From positions 1-42,397 of the forward strand of contig DWXS01000008.1 in the NCBI GenBank assembly GCA_019119045.1: a DNA stretch of 42,397 nucleotides, read 5' to 3'. The position numbers and the translations under genes were made by a program. This stretch comes from Candidatus Mailhella merdavium (GTDB taxonomy: Bacteria; Desulfobacterota; Desulfovibrionia; Desulfovibrionales; Desulfovibrionaceae). The notes under the pieces are model-generated. The model was not told where the DNA came from. It searched no databases and saw only the letters and a list, made by a program, of their open reading frames with translations. Shown in pieces: positions 8,551 to 20,384 of this stretch (positions are counted from its first letter, which is position 1; every line of letters starts with the position of its first letter).

Positions 8551-10500
8551 TCAGGATTCCCAGACGATATCTCCCGTTCTGTCGACGCCGTATCCGCCCA
8601 TGGCGAGAACGGATTCCTTGAAGGCCTGGGAGCGTATGACCTCGAACAGGGCGATCATGCGTTCGTCGTTTCGGTAGCGGCGGGGGATGACCAGATCATA
8701 TTCCTCCACGCCCACCGGCACGAAGTCCAGGCCCAGCGCGTTTGCGGCGGAGCGCACGCCGAGGCCGACATCCGCCCTGCCGGACAGCACGGCGGCGGCC
8801 ACGTTCATATGCGTGTATTCCTCGTCTCTGTATCCTGCAATGCGGGTCACGGGAATTCCCCGCTTTTTCAGCTGATAGTCGAGCAGCACGCGCGTGCCGC
8901 TGCCTCTCTGCCGGTTGATGAAGCGCACGCCGTCCCGGGCGAGGTCGTCGAAGCTGCGGATTCCGCAGGGGTTCCCCGGCATGAGGATGAAGCCCTGTTC
9001 CCGGTCGACGAGCCGCACCAGCATCACGGGCAGATCGGGCAGTTGTTCCCGGATCGCGCGCTGATTGTACACGCCGCTCTCTTCGTCCAGCAGATGACAG
9101 CCCGCCAGATGACACTGACCGCGCTGAAGGGCGAGGAGTCCGCCCAGCGAGCCGACGTGTGCGGAGGTGAGCCGAAAGCGCGGATGCGTGCGGCGCAGAA
9201 AGCTGTCGATGAGGTCGAGCGTATTGTCATGACTGCCAATGGCCAGCAGCGCGCCTTCTATCTGTTCGCGCGTCCGCAGAAGTTCGGCTTCCACGGCTTC
9301 GCCCGCGCCTATGCCTTCGCAGTCGCGCGGGATGCGGATAATGCCGTCCGCCCGGGAAAGGCTGGTCACCGTACCGGCTCCGCGCGGCAGAGGCACGGCA
9401 TAACATCTGCCGTCCACCACGCCGAGCTTGACGCGCACGCGCTCTTCCATGCCGGGGCGCGAGGGAATGGGATTGCAGGGCAGAGCCTCGACCTTTTCCC
9501 GGTGGGGAGCTTCCCGCTTCTGCCACAGACAAAGGAGCGGCACGACAAATTCTTCCATGGCCACAATGGCGGACACGGGATAGCCCGGCGTTCCGATGAC
9601 GGGCACTTTGCGTTCCCCGGCATGGATGATGCCGAGAGCCGCGGGCTTTCCCGGCATGACGGCGATGCCGTGAACCAGCACTTCGCCCAGTTCGCCGATG
9701 ACCTGCGCGGAATAGTCATGACTGCCCGCCGAAGAACCGGCATTGAGTACGACAAGATCCGCCCCCTTCTCGACGGCCGCAAGCAGGGCCGCCTTCAGTT
9801 CGGAACGGTCGTCCGGCACGACGGGATGAACGTCGGCAAGGCCTCCGGCTTCGCGAATCATGGCGGAAAACACATGGGAATTGAATTCGGGAAGGGCGCG
9901 CCCGGCCTGAATGTCTTCCTCCCGGATCTCGTCCAGCGCGACGATTTCCGAGCCGCTGGGGATGATCGCAACGCGGGGCTGCCTGCATACCGGCACGGAG
10001 GTCACGCCTGCGGCGGCCAGCGCGCCTATTTCATAAGGCCCCACGCGAGTACCGGGAGCCAGAATGATTTCCGTAGCAACCATGTCCTCGCCCAGTTTAC
10101 GCACATGCTGCCAGGGAAAGGCCGCCTTTTCGATGACAAGCGTCTGCCCCTCGTCCTCGACGTTGACGTTTTCGACCATGATCACGGCGTTCGTGCCTTC
10201 GGGCAGGGGATGCCCGGTATTGATCCAGAAGGCGTCGCTGTTGAGGGTCAGCCGCAGGGGGCTACGCAGCGAGGCGGAAAAGGTGCGCTCGGCCTTCACG
10301 GCAATGCCGTCCATGGCGGCCCCGTGAAAGGCGGGCGAGGAACGCCGGGCCTCCACAGGCCGGGAAATGACCCTGTGCAGGGCCTCCGAAAGCGGCGCAA
10401 ATTCTTCTTCCGGTTCCGCGCACAGTTCCCTGATGCGGGAAAACCAGCGTTCGCGGGCTTCTTCCGGAGCCGTCAGCGTAAGGTAGGTATGTCGTTCCAT
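8551..10500 (-). CDS. MoeA molybdotransferase fused to a C-terminal PBP-like (molybdate/tungstate-binding type) domain
   Basis: MoeA inserts molybdenum (or tungsten) into adenylylated molybdopterin in the cytoplasm. The first 405 or so residues of this 649-residue protein are a MoeA: an N-terminal region with SPAFHGAAMDGIAV, then the MoCF-binding fold with IPSGSEIV, NAGSSAGSHDY, GIAVMPGKPAALGI and VIGTPGYPVSA. The last 240 or so residues start at LLAIGSHDNTLDLID and match the PBP-like domain known in MoeA/LysR-substrate-domain fusions, with AHVGSLGGLLALQRGQCHLA and NRQRGSGTRVLLDY. There is no DNA-binding domain. The domain may sense or channel the oxyanion (inference). The ribosome site AGGAAGA precedes 10500. 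It lies 36 bases after the other moeA and probably forms an operon with it, closed by the terminator at 8365-8403. Confidence 0.92.
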   Translation of the reverse strand: MERHTYLTLTAPEEARERWFSRIRELCAEPEEEFAPLSEALHRVISRPVEARRSSPAFHGAAMDGIAVKAERTFSASLRSPLRLTLNSDAFWINTGHPLPEGTNAVIMVENVNVEDEGQTLVIEKAAFPWQHVRKLGEDMVATEIILAPGTRVGPYEIGALAAAGVTSVPVCRQPRVAIIPSGSEIVALDEIREEDIQAGRALPEFNSHVFSAMIREAGGLADVHPVVPDDRSELKAALLAAVEKGADLVVLNAGSSAGSHDYSAQVIGELGEVLVHGIAVMPGKPAALGIIHAGERKVPVIGTPGYPVSAIVAMEEFVVPLLCLWQKREAPHREKVEALPCNPIPSRPGMEERVRVKLGVVDGRCYAVPLPRGAGTVTSLSRADGIIRIPRDCEGIGAGEAVEAELLRTREQIEGALLAIGSHDNTLDLIDSFLRRTHPRFRLTSAHVGSLGGLLALQRGQCHLAGCHLLDEESGVYNQRAIREQLPDLPVMLVRLVDREQGFILMPGNPCGIRSFDDLARDGVRFINRQRGSGTRVLLDYQLKKRGIPVTRIAGYRDEEYTHMNVAAAVLSGRADVGLGVRSAANALGLDFVPVGVEEYDLVIPRRYRNDERMIALFEVIRSQAFKESVLAMGGYGVDRTGDIVWES

Positions 10501-10536
10501 AGTCGTCTTCCTGTTTCAGAGCAAAATAGTCCCCGG

Positions 10537-11766
10537 TCAGTCCAGCAGTTCCGCAAGAACCCGTTCCCCGGCGTACAGTCCTTCCCGATTTTCCGGACAC
10601 AGCACCAGCGCATCCGCAGCCACAAGTCCGGAAATCAGCCCGGAAAGCCCCATGACGGGTTCCGCAACATATCCTTCCGGCCCCTTTGTCAGACGCACGC
10701 GGATGAAATCCCGGCGACCCTGCGCCGAGGCAACGGCGCGGGAAAGAACGGCCGGTACGGCAGGCGCGATTTCCTCTTCCTTCCTGCCCTGCAATCTGTG
10801 CAGCAGCGGCAGCAGAAAAACCCGCGCACAAATCAGCGCGCTCGTCACATGCCCGGGCAGACCCATAAGACACCTGTCCCCCGCCCTTGCGAGAATGAAG
10901 GGCTTGCCGGGACTGATGGCCGCACCGTGAGCAAGCAGCGTTCCGCCCTCCACGGAGGTAAACACGTCCACGGTGTGATCTCTCATGCCTGCGGACGAAC
11001 CTCCGGATACCACCACAACATCCGCCGAGCCGAGCGCGTCCTCCACCTCCGCACGCAGCCGGGCGGGATCGTCCCTCACAAGCCCGACCATGCGCACATC
11101 CGCCCCAACCCCGCGACACAGCGCGGCCAGAGAATGAGAATTGACATCCCGCACCTGCCCCGGAGCCGGAGTCCCTTCCAGCGGAACAAGCTCGTCTCCC
11201 GTCGAAATGATCGCCACCCTCGCGGCGCGATGCACCCGGACTTCCCGCTCGCCGAAGGCCGCCAGCAGCCCCGTTTCCTGCGATCGCAGCAGACGGCCCG
11301 CCGGAATGAGTTCCTCGCCCTGCGCGGCGTCTTCGTCGTGCATGAGAACATTATCCCCCGGGGCCTGCGTGCGGATAAGCTCAACAAGCCCGCCGCCCGC
11401 CTGACGGGAATATTCGACCATGACCACGCAGTCCGCCCCTTCCGGCAGCATGCCCCCGGTCAGAATACGCGCCGTCTGCCCCTCTGCCAGAGAAAAGTCC
11501 GGAACGCCCCCCATGGGACATTCCCCAACGCACTCAAGCAGCGCGGGCGATCCTTCCTGCGCCCCGAAAACGTCGCGGGCACGCACGGCATAGCCGTCCA
11601 CAGTGGAGCGGTCAAAGCCCGGCAAATCCGCCGGAGCGCGCCACGCCTCCGCAATGCGCCTCCCGGCCGCAGCGTCCAGAGGCACGCTTTCCGCCGCAAG
11701 CGCAGGAAAATCATTAATATATTCAAGAATTCCATCCACGGACTGTAAGGTAAGAAACGGCTTCAT
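10537..11766 (-). CDS. moeA: Molybdopterin molybdotransferase MoeA
   Basis: Second, stand-alone MoeA of 409 residues, acting in the last step of molybdenum cofactor synthesis. Visible family motifs are LPGFDRSTVDGYAVRARD near the N-terminus, ARILTGGMLPEGADCVVMVE, IISTGDELVPLEG, VVSGGSSAGMRDHT, HGAAISPGKPFILA and MGLPGHVTSALI. The frame is open to 11829, but the ATG at 11766 has an AGGAG ribosome site at ideal distance and gives a normal MoeA N-terminus, so I use it. Two MoeA paralogues are often found in organisms handling both Mo and W; a split of labour between the two here is an inference. It is first in the probable two-gene operon. Confidence 0.94.
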   Translation of the reverse strand: MKPFLTLQSVDGILEYINDFPALAAESVPLDAAAGRRIAEAWRAPADLPGFDRSTVDGYAVRARDVFGAQEGSPALLECVGECPMGGVPDFSLAEGQTARILTGGMLPEGADCVVMVEYSRQAGGGLVELIRTQAPGDNVLMHDEDAAQGEELIPAGRLLRSQETGLLAAFGEREVRVHRAARVAIISTGDELVPLEGTPAPGQVRDVNSHSLAALCRGVGADVRMVGLVRDDPARLRAEVEDALGSADVVVVSGGSSAGMRDHTVDVFTSVEGGTLLAHGAAISPGKPFILARAGDRCLMGLPGHVTSALICARVFLLPLLHRLQGRKEEEIAPAVPAVLSRAVASAQGRRDFIRVRLTKGPEGYVAEPVMGLSGLISGLVAADALVLCPENREGLYAGERVLAELLD

Positions 11767-12229
11767 CACGGCTCCTGACAATACTGTACACTGACCCCGC
11801 CATGCTATCGTTTCCGACAATATTTGCAAACAGCCGCCGCCGCAATATCCATGTCCAGCCGAGCCGACACAGCCCCCGCACGGCCCCGCACGCTCTGCGG
11901 ATATTTTTCCGAATTTCCCCGCTCAGACCTGCCCCGGCTCCCTCTTCCGGCCCTGCCACGCGCCCGGACAGTTTTTCAGCATCGTCCGCGCTCGTTCCGC
12001 AGTACCCCGCAGGCTCCCCTCCGACCCGACACAGCCCCCGCACGGCCTATCCCCGCACAGCTCGCGCCGCACGGCCCCGCACGCTCTGCGGCCGCCCCGC
12101 AAACCCCTTTCTTCGACTCCGGCCCCGGAATCCGCTCCCCGCGACTCCGGCCCTGCGCGCAACACTCCCCCGCAGTCCCGCTTGCTCCGCGCTCTGCGCC
12201 GCGACGCGCAAAAGGCTGCGCTGCATGAG
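11767..12229. other. GC-rich intergenic island with short repeats
   Basis: Non-coding between two minus-strand genes. A 21-bp word starting CGACACAGCCCCCGCACGG occurs at 11865-11885 and 12027-12047. A word of about 23 bp containing GCACGGCCCCGCACGCTCTG occurs at 11878-11900 and again near 12069-12091. The stretch is strongly C-rich on the plus strand. Short open frames in it are Pro/Arg or Arg/Gly-rich and lack ribosome sites. Confidence 0.65.
11802..11829 (-). promoter_or_regulatory. Candidate moeA promoter
   Basis: On the minus strand TTGCAA (11824-11829) is followed after 16 bases by TAGCAT (11802-11807), about 36 bases before the moeA start. Each box matches the sigma-70 consensus at four of six positions. 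This is weak, pattern-based evidence. Confidence 0.3.
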
Positions 12230-13126
12230 CTACAGGGGCAGTCCGCGTTCTTCTCTGTCCGCCTTGAGGCGTTGCAGTACGGCTTCGCTGACGCGCAGTC
12301 CGCCGTGTCCCTTTCCGAGCTGAACCTGCGGCTTGCTCAGTCCGTGAAAATCGGAGCCTCCGCTCAACAGCAGATGATGCCGCTCCGCCAGTTCGACGCA
12401 GACTCTTTCATCCGCCGCGCTGTGTTCGCTGTGATAGGCTTCCAGAGCGCGCAATCCATAGGGTTTCAGATGGACGATGAGGGCTTCGAGTTCGTCGGGC
12501 GGGCAGCCGATGAGCATGGGATGCGCAAGAACGACGGTAGCTCCGCTTTCCGCCAGCAGCGAGACGGCTTCTTCCGGCGTCATGAGTTCGCGGGGGACGT
12601 AGGCTTTTCCCCTGTAGCCGAGATATGTTTCAAAGGCCTCGCGAACGGATTTTACCACGCCCTTCTGGAGAAGAGCGCGCGCGATGTGCGGCCGTGCGAC
12701 GACCTCGTCTCCGGCAAAGGCCATAACCTCTTCCAGACTCAGATTTATGCCGAGCTGCAACAGTTTTTCCAGTATGGCGGTATTGCGTACCAGACGCTGC
12801 TGATGGATTTTCTGCAGGGCCTCTTTCAGAGGGAGCAGATTTTTCTCCTCCCGATCGATCCATAGCCCGAGTATATGGGCCTCCTTGGCTCCGCAGCGCG
12901 AACTCAGCTCGCAGCCGCGAATGAATTCAAAGGGGGTGTCGGGGTGTTCCGCCTGTATGTTCCGCGCTTCCTGCTCCGCCTCGCCCAGACCTTCGAGCGT
13001 ATCGTGATCCGTCAGCGCGAGGGCTTCCAGATTCAGGGCATGAGCCGACCGAACCAGTTCTGCGGGAGCGACGGAGCCGTCCGACGCGGTACTGTGCGTA
13101 TGCAAATCAACAAAGCGTAAAGCCAT
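12230..13126 (-). CDS. PHP-domain phosphoesterase (3',5'-nucleoside bisphosphate phosphatase / RNase AM type)
   Basis: The 298-residue product belongs to the PHP superfamily of metal-dependent phosphoesterases, in the YciV/TrpH branch that removes phosphate from nucleoside 3',5'-bisphosphates and trims RNA 5' ends. Metal-ligand motifs are complete: DLHTHSTASDGS at the N-terminus, LTDHDTLEG, a Glu in GCELS, AHILG, RPHIARAL, VLAHP and GSDFHG near the C-terminus. The frame is open upstream to 13498, but that part is Arg/Pro-rich filler. The ATG at 13126 has GGAGG eight bases upstream and begins right at the PHP fold. The gene stands alone between long non-coding stretches. The exact substrate is inferred from the family. 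Confidence 0.88.
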   Translation of the reverse strand: MALRFVDLHTHSTASDGSVAPAELVRSAHALNLEALALTDHDTLEGLGEAEQEARNIQAEHPDTPFEFIRGCELSSRCGAKEAHILGLWIDREEKNLLPLKEALQKIHQQRLVRNTAILEKLLQLGINLSLEEVMAFAGDEVVARPHIARALLQKGVVKSVREAFETYLGYRGKAYVPRELMTPEEAVSLLAESGATVVLAHPMLIGCPPDELEALIVHLKPYGLRALEAYHSEHSAADERVCVELAERHHLLLSGGSDFHGLSKPQVQLGKGHGGLRVSEAVLQRLKADREERGLPL

Positions 13127-13383
13127 TGCAGCCCTCCAGAGCCGTCTTTTCCCCAAACGGATATTTCCCTGACGGATATGTGATACAATCGCGCCCGATA
13201 TGTTTTCGACAGGCAGTCCGACCTGCTCCCGGATATTTCCGCTCCCCGGCTTCAGGTGCGGACGCCGCACACCATATCCCGACGGCAGGGTTCTCCGGAC
13301 TTTTCCACCGTCCGGGCACGGCTCCGCCGCCGTTCCGCAGTTTCGGAGAGGCCGCGTTCCCGCAAAATCTCCCGGGCGTTCTT

Positions 13384-13419
13384 CCGGGACTTCCGGCCGG
13401 GACTTCGGGCCGGGACTTC
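13384..13419. repeat. Three-copy short tandem repeat (13-bp period)
   Basis: CCGGGACTTC occurs at 13384-13393, 13397-13406 and 13410-13419, with variable three-base spacers rich in C and G. It lies inside the GC-rich intergenic island. Confidence 0.7.
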
Positions 13420-13929
13420 CGGCTCTTTTCGGGCCTGCCCGGAAAAGGACGGAAACGGAGCGATGCCGAACTCCTGCTCTTTGCGCCTGTTTGCGCAACC
13501 CGAAGGACTGCCCGTTTCTGCGGAGCGTCCGAAGCCGCGTTCTGAAACAGGACGCTCACGGCAACGGAGGAAACGACTTTCGTCCGTCCCCGGACAAAGC
13601 CCGAAAGACTCCGGCGCAGAAGGGCCGCACAAAAGCCCGCAACACGAGACGCGCCGCACGGGGGACGGGAATTTCCGTATTTCACGCTCCGCCCCGCATC
13701 GGAGGAACAGGGGCGCAGGCCGAACTCGGGCGCACCCCGCCCCGAAAACGGATGAAGTTCCGGATATTCAACATAACATCGCCCAATTAAATATTTGCTT
13801 TCTTATATGTTGTTAATGTCGCCGCGTCCACATAAATGATTTTTTTATCTTGTCATCCCGCCATGCTTGCCCGCGACTGTTTTCCGACGCCGCATGAACG
13901 CCGCATGTCCGCCGGAAGCCGCGGAACGG

Positions 13930-13959
13930 AAAAACCCCGAACGCATGTCCGGGGTTTTT
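13930..13959 (-). terminator. Intrinsic terminator after the cysteine hydrolase
   Basis: Stem AAAAACCCCG (13930-13939) with CGGGGTTTTT (13950-13959) and a 10-base loop, about 70 bases beyond the stop of the minus-strand hydrolase. T-runs are present in both readings, so it can work in either direction. Confidence 0.75.
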
Positions 13960-14029
13960 CAAAGATGCGCCGAATCCTCTTTCCGAAAGGAAAGCCCGGC
14001 TGAAAGACGCAGGCGGTACAGGAAGCGGA

Positions 14030-14563
14030 TCAGGCTTCTTCCTTCCGGTTTATCAGTTCGTCGGTTGTGGTAAGGTTGGCAAAGGCCGCCATGATGTCGA
14101 CGATGTGTTCCTTCATGTCCTGTTCGCCGAAGCGGGCGGAGCGTTTGGCGCAGGTGGCGTCCGTCACGAAGGTGAATTCATAGCCGCGATGATGCGCGTC
14201 GATCAGGGTGGAGAGGCAGCACATGGTCGCGCCGTACCCGGCCAGAATTATTTCCTGATGTCTGGCTCTGTCAACAAGGGCCTGAAACTCCGGACAGGAA
14301 AAGCAGGAAAAGTCCGTCTTGACCAGATCGAGTTCGTTCCCCTGAGGGCCGAAGCCGTCGATATAATCGGAATATTCGCTGCCGTAGCTGAAGCATTCGG
14401 CGTTCTGCTGATGCCTCATATGAACGATTTTCCAGCCCCTGCTGCGGGCGTGCGCCAGAAGCCGCCGCAGATTGTTCAGCGATTCTCCGATGGTTTCCAG
14501 ACAGAAAGGACGACCTTCAGTAATATATTCCTTTTGTACGTCGACAAGCACCAGTACGGGCAT
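14030..14563 (-). CDS. Isochorismatase-family cysteine hydrolase
   Basis: A 177-residue alpha/beta hydrolase of the isochorismatase-like (cysteine hydrolase) family, whose members cleave amides or ester-like bonds (nicotinamide, ureidoacrylate, isochorismate). The expected triad is visible: D8 in VLVDVQ, K82 in DLVKTDF and C115 in AGYGATMCCLST, the last in the usual G-x-x-T-x-x-C-type position. There are no clear metal ligands of nicotinamidase, so the substrate is unknown. A frame extension to 14590 exists, but the ATG at 14563 follows AGGAGA and begins the first beta strand, so it is preferred. The gene stands alone and ends at the terminator at 13930-13959. Confidence 0.85.
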   Translation of the reverse strand: MPVLVLVDVQKEYITEGRPFCLETIGESLNNLRRLLAHARSRGWKIVHMRHQQNAECFSYGSEYSDYIDGFGPQGNELDLVKTDFSCFSCPEFQALVDRARHQEIILAGYGATMCCLSTLIDAHHRGYEFTFVTDATCAKRSARFGEQDMKEHIVDIMAAFANLTTTDELINRKEEA

Positions 14564-14921
14564 ATCTATCTCCTTCCGCCTTTGCGGCATGTTCGGAATT
14601 TTGCATGATCATAACCGGAAGCGGAAAAAGAGAAAAGAGAAAAGTACATCTGCGCATGATGCCGACCCTCATGCAGACGATCCGCGTCGAAAAAGACCCG
14701 ACATACCGTGCCCGTCGGACTTCCGTCCAGACTCCCGCCGATACGCCGCATTCCGGCTCTCCGGCACGTCCGCCAGAGGTTCATCCCGACCGTCGCTCCG
14801 GCTCTCCGCCGCGCGCCCCCGGCCGCCAGAAGTCCGTCCCGCCGCGCTCCGGCCGCATGTCCGCCAGATTTCCGTCGCTCCCTCCCGTGGAGTTCCGTCG
14901 GCGGTGCGCGACTCCGGGGCT
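14564..14921. other. Intergenic region upstream of the cysteine hydrolase
   Basis: Non-coding between two minus-strand genes. Near 14608-14613 the minus strand reads TATGAT, a good -10 match about 40 bases before the hydrolase start, but no clear -35 box is seen. From about 14690 to 14921 it is C-rich low-complexity filler like the other islands in the window. Confidence 0.5.
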
Positions 14922-15356
14922 TCAGCGGGTGTAGAGATTGGATTCCATTCTTTCAAGCATATCAAAGAAATGCCGCCGTTCCTCTCCGGAAAAGCCCTGA
15001 AACATGACGTCGCCCACCGCGCTGCGCGCCTCGTCAAAGGCGTCGACAAAGGCAGCTCCGCTTTCCGTGAGTTCCACCAGGATACTGCGCCCGTCTCCGG
15101 GGTTGGGTCGTTTGCGGAGCAGGCCTTCCCGGGCGAGAAAATCCGTTGCCTTGGTGATGGTGGATTTGGGCCTCCGCAGCGTCGCCACAAGTTCGCTGAC
15201 GGGCACGGGATTCCCCGCCAGCCGGAGCCTGCACAACACATCGCCGTATGAGGGCAGAACATCGCCGAGACCTTTCCGGATCATCGCTTCCGCCAGACGC
15301 CTCTGCATACCGTCCCTGACGCTTTGCAGCAGTTCCATCCTGCCGGTATCCTTCAT
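14922..15356 (-). CDS. MarR-family transcriptional regulator
   Basis: A 144-residue winged-helix repressor-type regulator. The core shows GNPVPVSELVATLRRPKSTITKATDFLAREGLLRKRPNPGDGRSILVELTESG, read here as helix 3, the recognition helix and a wing with the D-x-R-S-x-x-V-x-L-T signature of MarR proteins; in this protein it sits at about residues 48-100. N- and C-terminal helices would form the dimer interface. The ATG at 15356 has GAGG nine bases upstream. Longer in-frame starts up to 15731 would add low-complexity sequence and are rejected. No co-directional target gene is adjacent. An inverted repeat just upstream (15383-15400) suggests autoregulation. The ligand is unknown. Confidence 0.88.
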   Translation of the reverse strand: MKDTGRMELLQSVRDGMQRRLAEAMIRKGLGDVLPSYGDVLCRLRLAGNPVPVSELVATLRRPKSTITKATDFLAREGLLRKRPNPGDGRSILVELTESGAAFVDAFDEARSAVGDVMFQGFSGEERRHFFDMLERMESNLYTR

Positions 15357-15382
15357 CAAGTCATCCTCATGCTGGATCGTTT

Positions 15383-15400
15383 TGCTCGTGAAACCGAGCA
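15383..15400. promoter_or_regulatory. Candidate MarR operator (inverted repeat)
   Basis: Perfect inverted repeat TGCTCG-N6-CGAGCA, 18 bp, lying 27-44 bases upstream of the marR start and just downstream of a possible -10. Size and place fit an autoregulatory MarR site; binding is an inference. Confidence 0.4.
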
Positions 15401-15671
15401 CGGGCTTTTTCCGTCCTGAACATATATGCCGGACAGGCCGCCGTATTCTGCCCGCGGCTTCGCAGCCCTGCCGCGCCTGCCCCGCCTGCCCGACCTCCCC
15501 GAGCGGCGGCCGCAGGGCAAACAGGGCCTGCCCTCTCCGGGCCGCGTCATAGTCCCGCCGCCTCGAGACCGGAAGCATATTGAAAGAAATCTGAGCCTCT
15601 CCCGAAGCGCAGAAAGCCCTGTCCGGGTTCGGGAACGGGCCGTCCTTTTCACGGCGGAATATTCTGCCGAC

Positions 15672-15725
15672 AAAAAAGGGCGCGCCGCTGCGGACGGATT
15701 GAAGATAATCCGCAGCGGCACGCCC
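15672..15725 (-). terminator. Intrinsic terminator of the YbjQ-like gene
   Basis: Stem GCCGCTGCGGA (15684-15694) with TCCGCAGCGGC (15709-15719), extended by five more pairs after one mismatch. On the minus strand a run of T's follows (A-run at 15672-15677). It lies about 50 bases after the stop of the gene at 15773. Confidence 0.85.
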
Positions 15726-15772
15726 TGCCATGATTTTCTGCCTGCAGAGGCGCAGATCTGCCGGAAACGCTT

Positions 15773-16303
15773 TTACTGCCAGTCCGTCCCGGCGGTACGC
15801 CGCTGGGAGGCAAGGATTCTCTGAAGGACGGGGTCGTCTTCTTCCGCAGGCTGAACGGAAAAATCTTCCGTCTTCTTCACCGGGGCGGCCGCGGTATCGC
15901 GGGAGAATCTGGCTTCGAGTTCGCGCTGTACCGCGCTCTGATTTTTCGGCATGAAGCCCGCCAGATCGCTGCGCGCCTCGCGCTCAAACATCACGGCCGT
16001 ACCGAAGCAGGAAAAATACTTGCTTCCGTCCGGATGAAAGGCCACGTTTTCGGAATATCCGATGATGCCCTGCGCGCCCTTTTTCAACGCCATGTCGGCC
16101 ATACCGAAAAAGGCTTCTTCAGAGTCGAAGGCCCGGCAGCAGACCAGCCCCAGCACCTTGGCGATAGGACGCCCCTTGAAGGCCTGGGTCGTCACCACAG
16201 GAAAGCGTCCGGAACCGAAAAGTTCCTTGACTTTCGCCAGCTTGTCGCTTTGTGCCGTTTCCTTCTGCCCTTTCTTTTCATTACCGCCGAGCAGCGTGAA
16301 CAT
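15773..16303 (-). CDS. Uncharacterised protein with YbjQ-like (heavy-metal-binding-type) domain
   Basis: A 176-residue soluble protein with no signal peptide or membrane segment. Residues of about 34-110 (VVTTQAFKGRP, VLGLVCCRAFDSEEAFFG, ALKKGAQGIIGY, FGTAVMFE) resemble the YbjQ/UPF0145 fold in pattern: a strand with T-x-x-F/L-x-G, a long helix with A-x-x-x-G-A-x-x-I-x-G, and a final G-T-A-V strand. The N-terminal 30 residues are Lys-rich and the C-terminal tail of about 50 residues is charged and probably disordered. The function of the family is not established. The ATG at 16303 has GGAGG at good spacing, and a strong terminator follows, so it is a single-gene unit. The family call rests on pattern likeness only. 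Confidence 0.6.
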   Translation of the reverse strand: MFTLLGGNEKKGQKETAQSDKLAKVKELFGSGRFPVVTTQAFKGRPIAKVLGLVCCRAFDSEEAFFGMADMALKKGAQGIIGYSENVAFHPDGSKYFSCFGTAVMFEREARSDLAGFMPKNQSAVQRELEARFSRDTAAAPVKKTEDFSVQPAEEDDPVLQRILASQRRTAGTDWQ

Positions 16304-20242
<3,939 letters not shown>

Positions 20243-20270
20243 CGCGCCCGGCGCAACGGCGCTCTGATTT

Positions 20271-20306
20271 GAACAGGCGGGAGGAGCAGACTCTTCCCGC
20301 CTGTTC
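20271..20306 (+). terminator. Hairpin terminator after PFOR
   Basis: Perfect 12-bp stem GAACAGGCGGGA (20271-20282) with TCCCGCCTGTTC (20295-20306), 28 bases after the PFOR stop. The downstream T content is low (ATATTCC), so termination may be partial. Confidence 0.7.
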
Positions 20307-20384
20307 ATATTCCGGAAAATTTTCCGCACACGGAGCAGAAGCCGCATTTCTGCCCCTCTGCCTGCACAAAGGAAGTTCCCCGTC

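Larger units (their letters stand above)
13127..14029. other. Long intergenic region: GC-rich island then AT-rich patch
   Basis: About 900 bases without a supported gene. From roughly 13200 to 13760 it is GC-rich filler. CCGGGACTTC recurs three times at 13384, 13397 and 13410 (13-bp period). Several overlapping Arg-rich frames here lack ribosome sites. From about 13763 to 13860 the sequence turns AT-rich (TTAAATATTTGC, TTATATGTTGTTAATG), which could hold a promoter, but no gene follows on the plus strand. The terminator of the next minus-strand gene is at 13930-13959. Confidence 0.55.
15357..15772. other. Intergenic region upstream of marR
   Basis: Contains the candidate MarR operator (15383-15400), a possible minus-strand -10 (TATATG near 15422-15427), a C-rich filler from about 15430 to 15560, and the terminator of the next minus-strand gene at 15672-15725. 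No supported coding sequence. Confidence 0.55.

Noticed and set aside
8809-11748. 979-residue open frame opposite the two moeA genes
   Set aside because: It spans two clear genes and their gap, which a true gene would not do; it is compositional.
13200-13816. Several overlapping Arg/Pro-rich frames of 130-200 residues
   Set aside because: All six frames are partly open here because stops are rare in this GC-rich filler; no ribosome sites, no motifs.
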